Positions 14,488-15,164 of a DNA stretch of 15,164 nt are shown here, piece after piece (the first letter of the stretch is position 1; the number at the start of each line of letters is the position of its first letter). The position numbers and the translations under genes were made by a program. The notes under the pieces were generated by a model. That model saw nothing but the letters and a program-made list of their open reading frames with translations. It was not told where the DNA came from and did no database searches. This DNA comes from Actinomycetes bacterium (GTDB lineage Bacteria; Actinomycetota; Actinomycetes; Actinomycetales; Dermatophilaceae), in NCBI GenBank assembly GCA_023451855.1, contig JAEXXY010000502.1, positions 1 through 15,164 of the forward strand. The letters run 5' to 3'.

Positions 14488-14583
14488 GCCACACGAGCGC
14501 ACCGAATGCGGCATTGGCGCGTCAGGCTTTCGACGTCGTGGTGAACACTCCTTCCACACCGGGGAGCGTGGACGTGCGCAACC

Positions 14584-15164
14584 TCATGCCGGGCGCTTCT
14601 CCCCCGCCGTCACGGCGACGGGCAGGCGGTTGCCGTCGACCGGCGCCGGGCACGTGCCGAACTCGGTGAAGGCGAACGGCAGGTTGACGGCCCGGTTGAG
14701 GTCGACCTCGAGGGTGCCGTCCGGCTCGGGGGCACCGGTGCGCACCATCCGCCACGGCGCCGAGCCGGCGTCGTTGGTCAGGTCGTGGAAGAGCAGCGCG
14801 AGGCCGTCGCCGGAGCGGGTCGCAGCGAGGGCGTGCCACGAACCGCCGAGCTCGACCTCGACCGTCCCGACGACGCGGGCCTGCTGGAGCAGGTCGGGCC
14901 GGGCCGTCGCGACCGTGACCTCGGTCTCGACGTCGGCGGGCGTGAACCGCCCGCGTCGCACCCACACGGGGTCGTGCGGCCAGGTCGGGACGCCGGTGAA
15001 GCGTCGCCGGGTCTGCGCGCGGGGGTCACGGGTGCGCACGGCGAGCCGACCGCCGCGGCGCAGCAGCTCGACGACGCGTTCGCCGTGGCGCAGCCACGAC
15101 ACCGAGCCCGCCTCGGCGACGTCGGCACCCTCGAGCGGCGCGTCGAGCGCGGTGAGTGCAGGTA
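14584..15164 (-). CDS. DUF1684 domain protein (partial, N-terminus outside window)
   Basis: The frame is open from the right edge of the window to a TGA at 14586-14584, giving about 193 residues. It matches the C-terminal two thirds of DUF1684 proteins: RRRFTGVPTWPHDPVWVRRGRF, then a strand-rich middle with VGTVEVELGGSWHALAA, then the signature DLNRAVNLPFAFTEFGTCPAPVDGNRLPVAVTAGEK, in which NRAVN and FGTCP with the conserved Cys are characteristic. No function is established for the family. A GTG at 15102 could be read as a start, but the open frame and the family's usual length (about 250 or more) show that the gene continues beyond the edge. Its stop is 108 bases before ugpA; no terminator is visible between them, so read-through into the transport operon is possible. 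Confidence 0.85.
   Translation of the reverse strand, partial: PALTALDAPLEGADVAEAGSVSWLRHGERVVELLRRGGRLAVRTRDPRAQTRRRFTGVPTWPHDPVWVRRGRFTPADVETEVTVATARPDLLQQARVVGTVEVELGGSWHALAATRSGDGLALLFHDLTNDAGSAPWRMVRTGAPEPDGTLEVDLNRAVNLPFAFTEFGTCPAPVDGNRLPVAVTAGEKRPA

Noticed and set aside
14522..14965. 147-codon minus-strand frame overlapping the DUF1684 gene and ending at a CCTGACGCG motif
   Set aside because: The motif at its stop made me look twice, but the translation is an Arg/Pro-rich shadow of the DUF1684 frame, which carries the family signature.

Overview
The window is very GC-rich, codon use is strongly biased to G/C in the third position, and the gene families are typical of Actinomycetota. 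The CoaE-GrpB fusion, the coaE-to-uvrB neighbourhood and the TANNNT-type -10 elements all fit. A Micrococcales lineage (for example Intrasporangiaceae/Dermatophilaceae) is my best guess, but that is inference. I see no phage, insertion sequence, CRISPR array, tRNA or rRNA. No gene-free stretch exceeds 300 bases; the longest gap is 8831-9062 (232 bases), which holds a palindromic operator and two hairpins.

All complete genes lie on the minus strand. The only plus-strand gene is the last ~31 codons of a membrane protein at the left edge. Reading the minus strand from right to left, the layout is: (1) the C-terminal part of a DUF1684 protein running off the right edge; (2) a five-gene transport operon at 14475-9063 in the order permease (ugpA), permease (ugpE), Tat-exported lipoprotein binding protein (ugpB), ATPase (ugpC), glycerophosphodiester phosphodiesterase, closed by a strong hairpin; (3) a TetR regulator with a near-perfect 25-bp palindrome over its promoter, followed 3 bases later by a pyridoxamine-phosphate-oxidase-like flavin/F420 enzyme; (4) the dephospho-CoA kinase/GrpB fusion coaE; (5) a lipoate-protein ligase with its accessory domain at the N-terminus; (6) a YCII/DGPF-type small protein; (7) uvrB with an SOS-box-like site at its start and a MmcQ/YjbR protein 12 bases behind it; (8) a TerC-family membrane protein preceded by a yybP-ykoY (manganese) riboswitch; (9) a short-chain dehydrogenase.

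Functionally this is mostly housekeeping chromosome: excision repair, CoA and lipoate metabolism, metal homeostasis. It adjoins a phosphodiester/glycerol-3-phosphate scavenging operon in which importer and hydrolase are co-transcribed. I do not see a convincing new multi-gene system. The items most worth a second look are regulatory: the Mn riboswitch, the TetR operator, the SOS-like box on an apparently leaderless uvrB, the perfect 17-bp intercistronic hairpin in the ugp operon, leaderless promoter signatures at three genes, and a stop-codon-linked CCTGACGCG motif.
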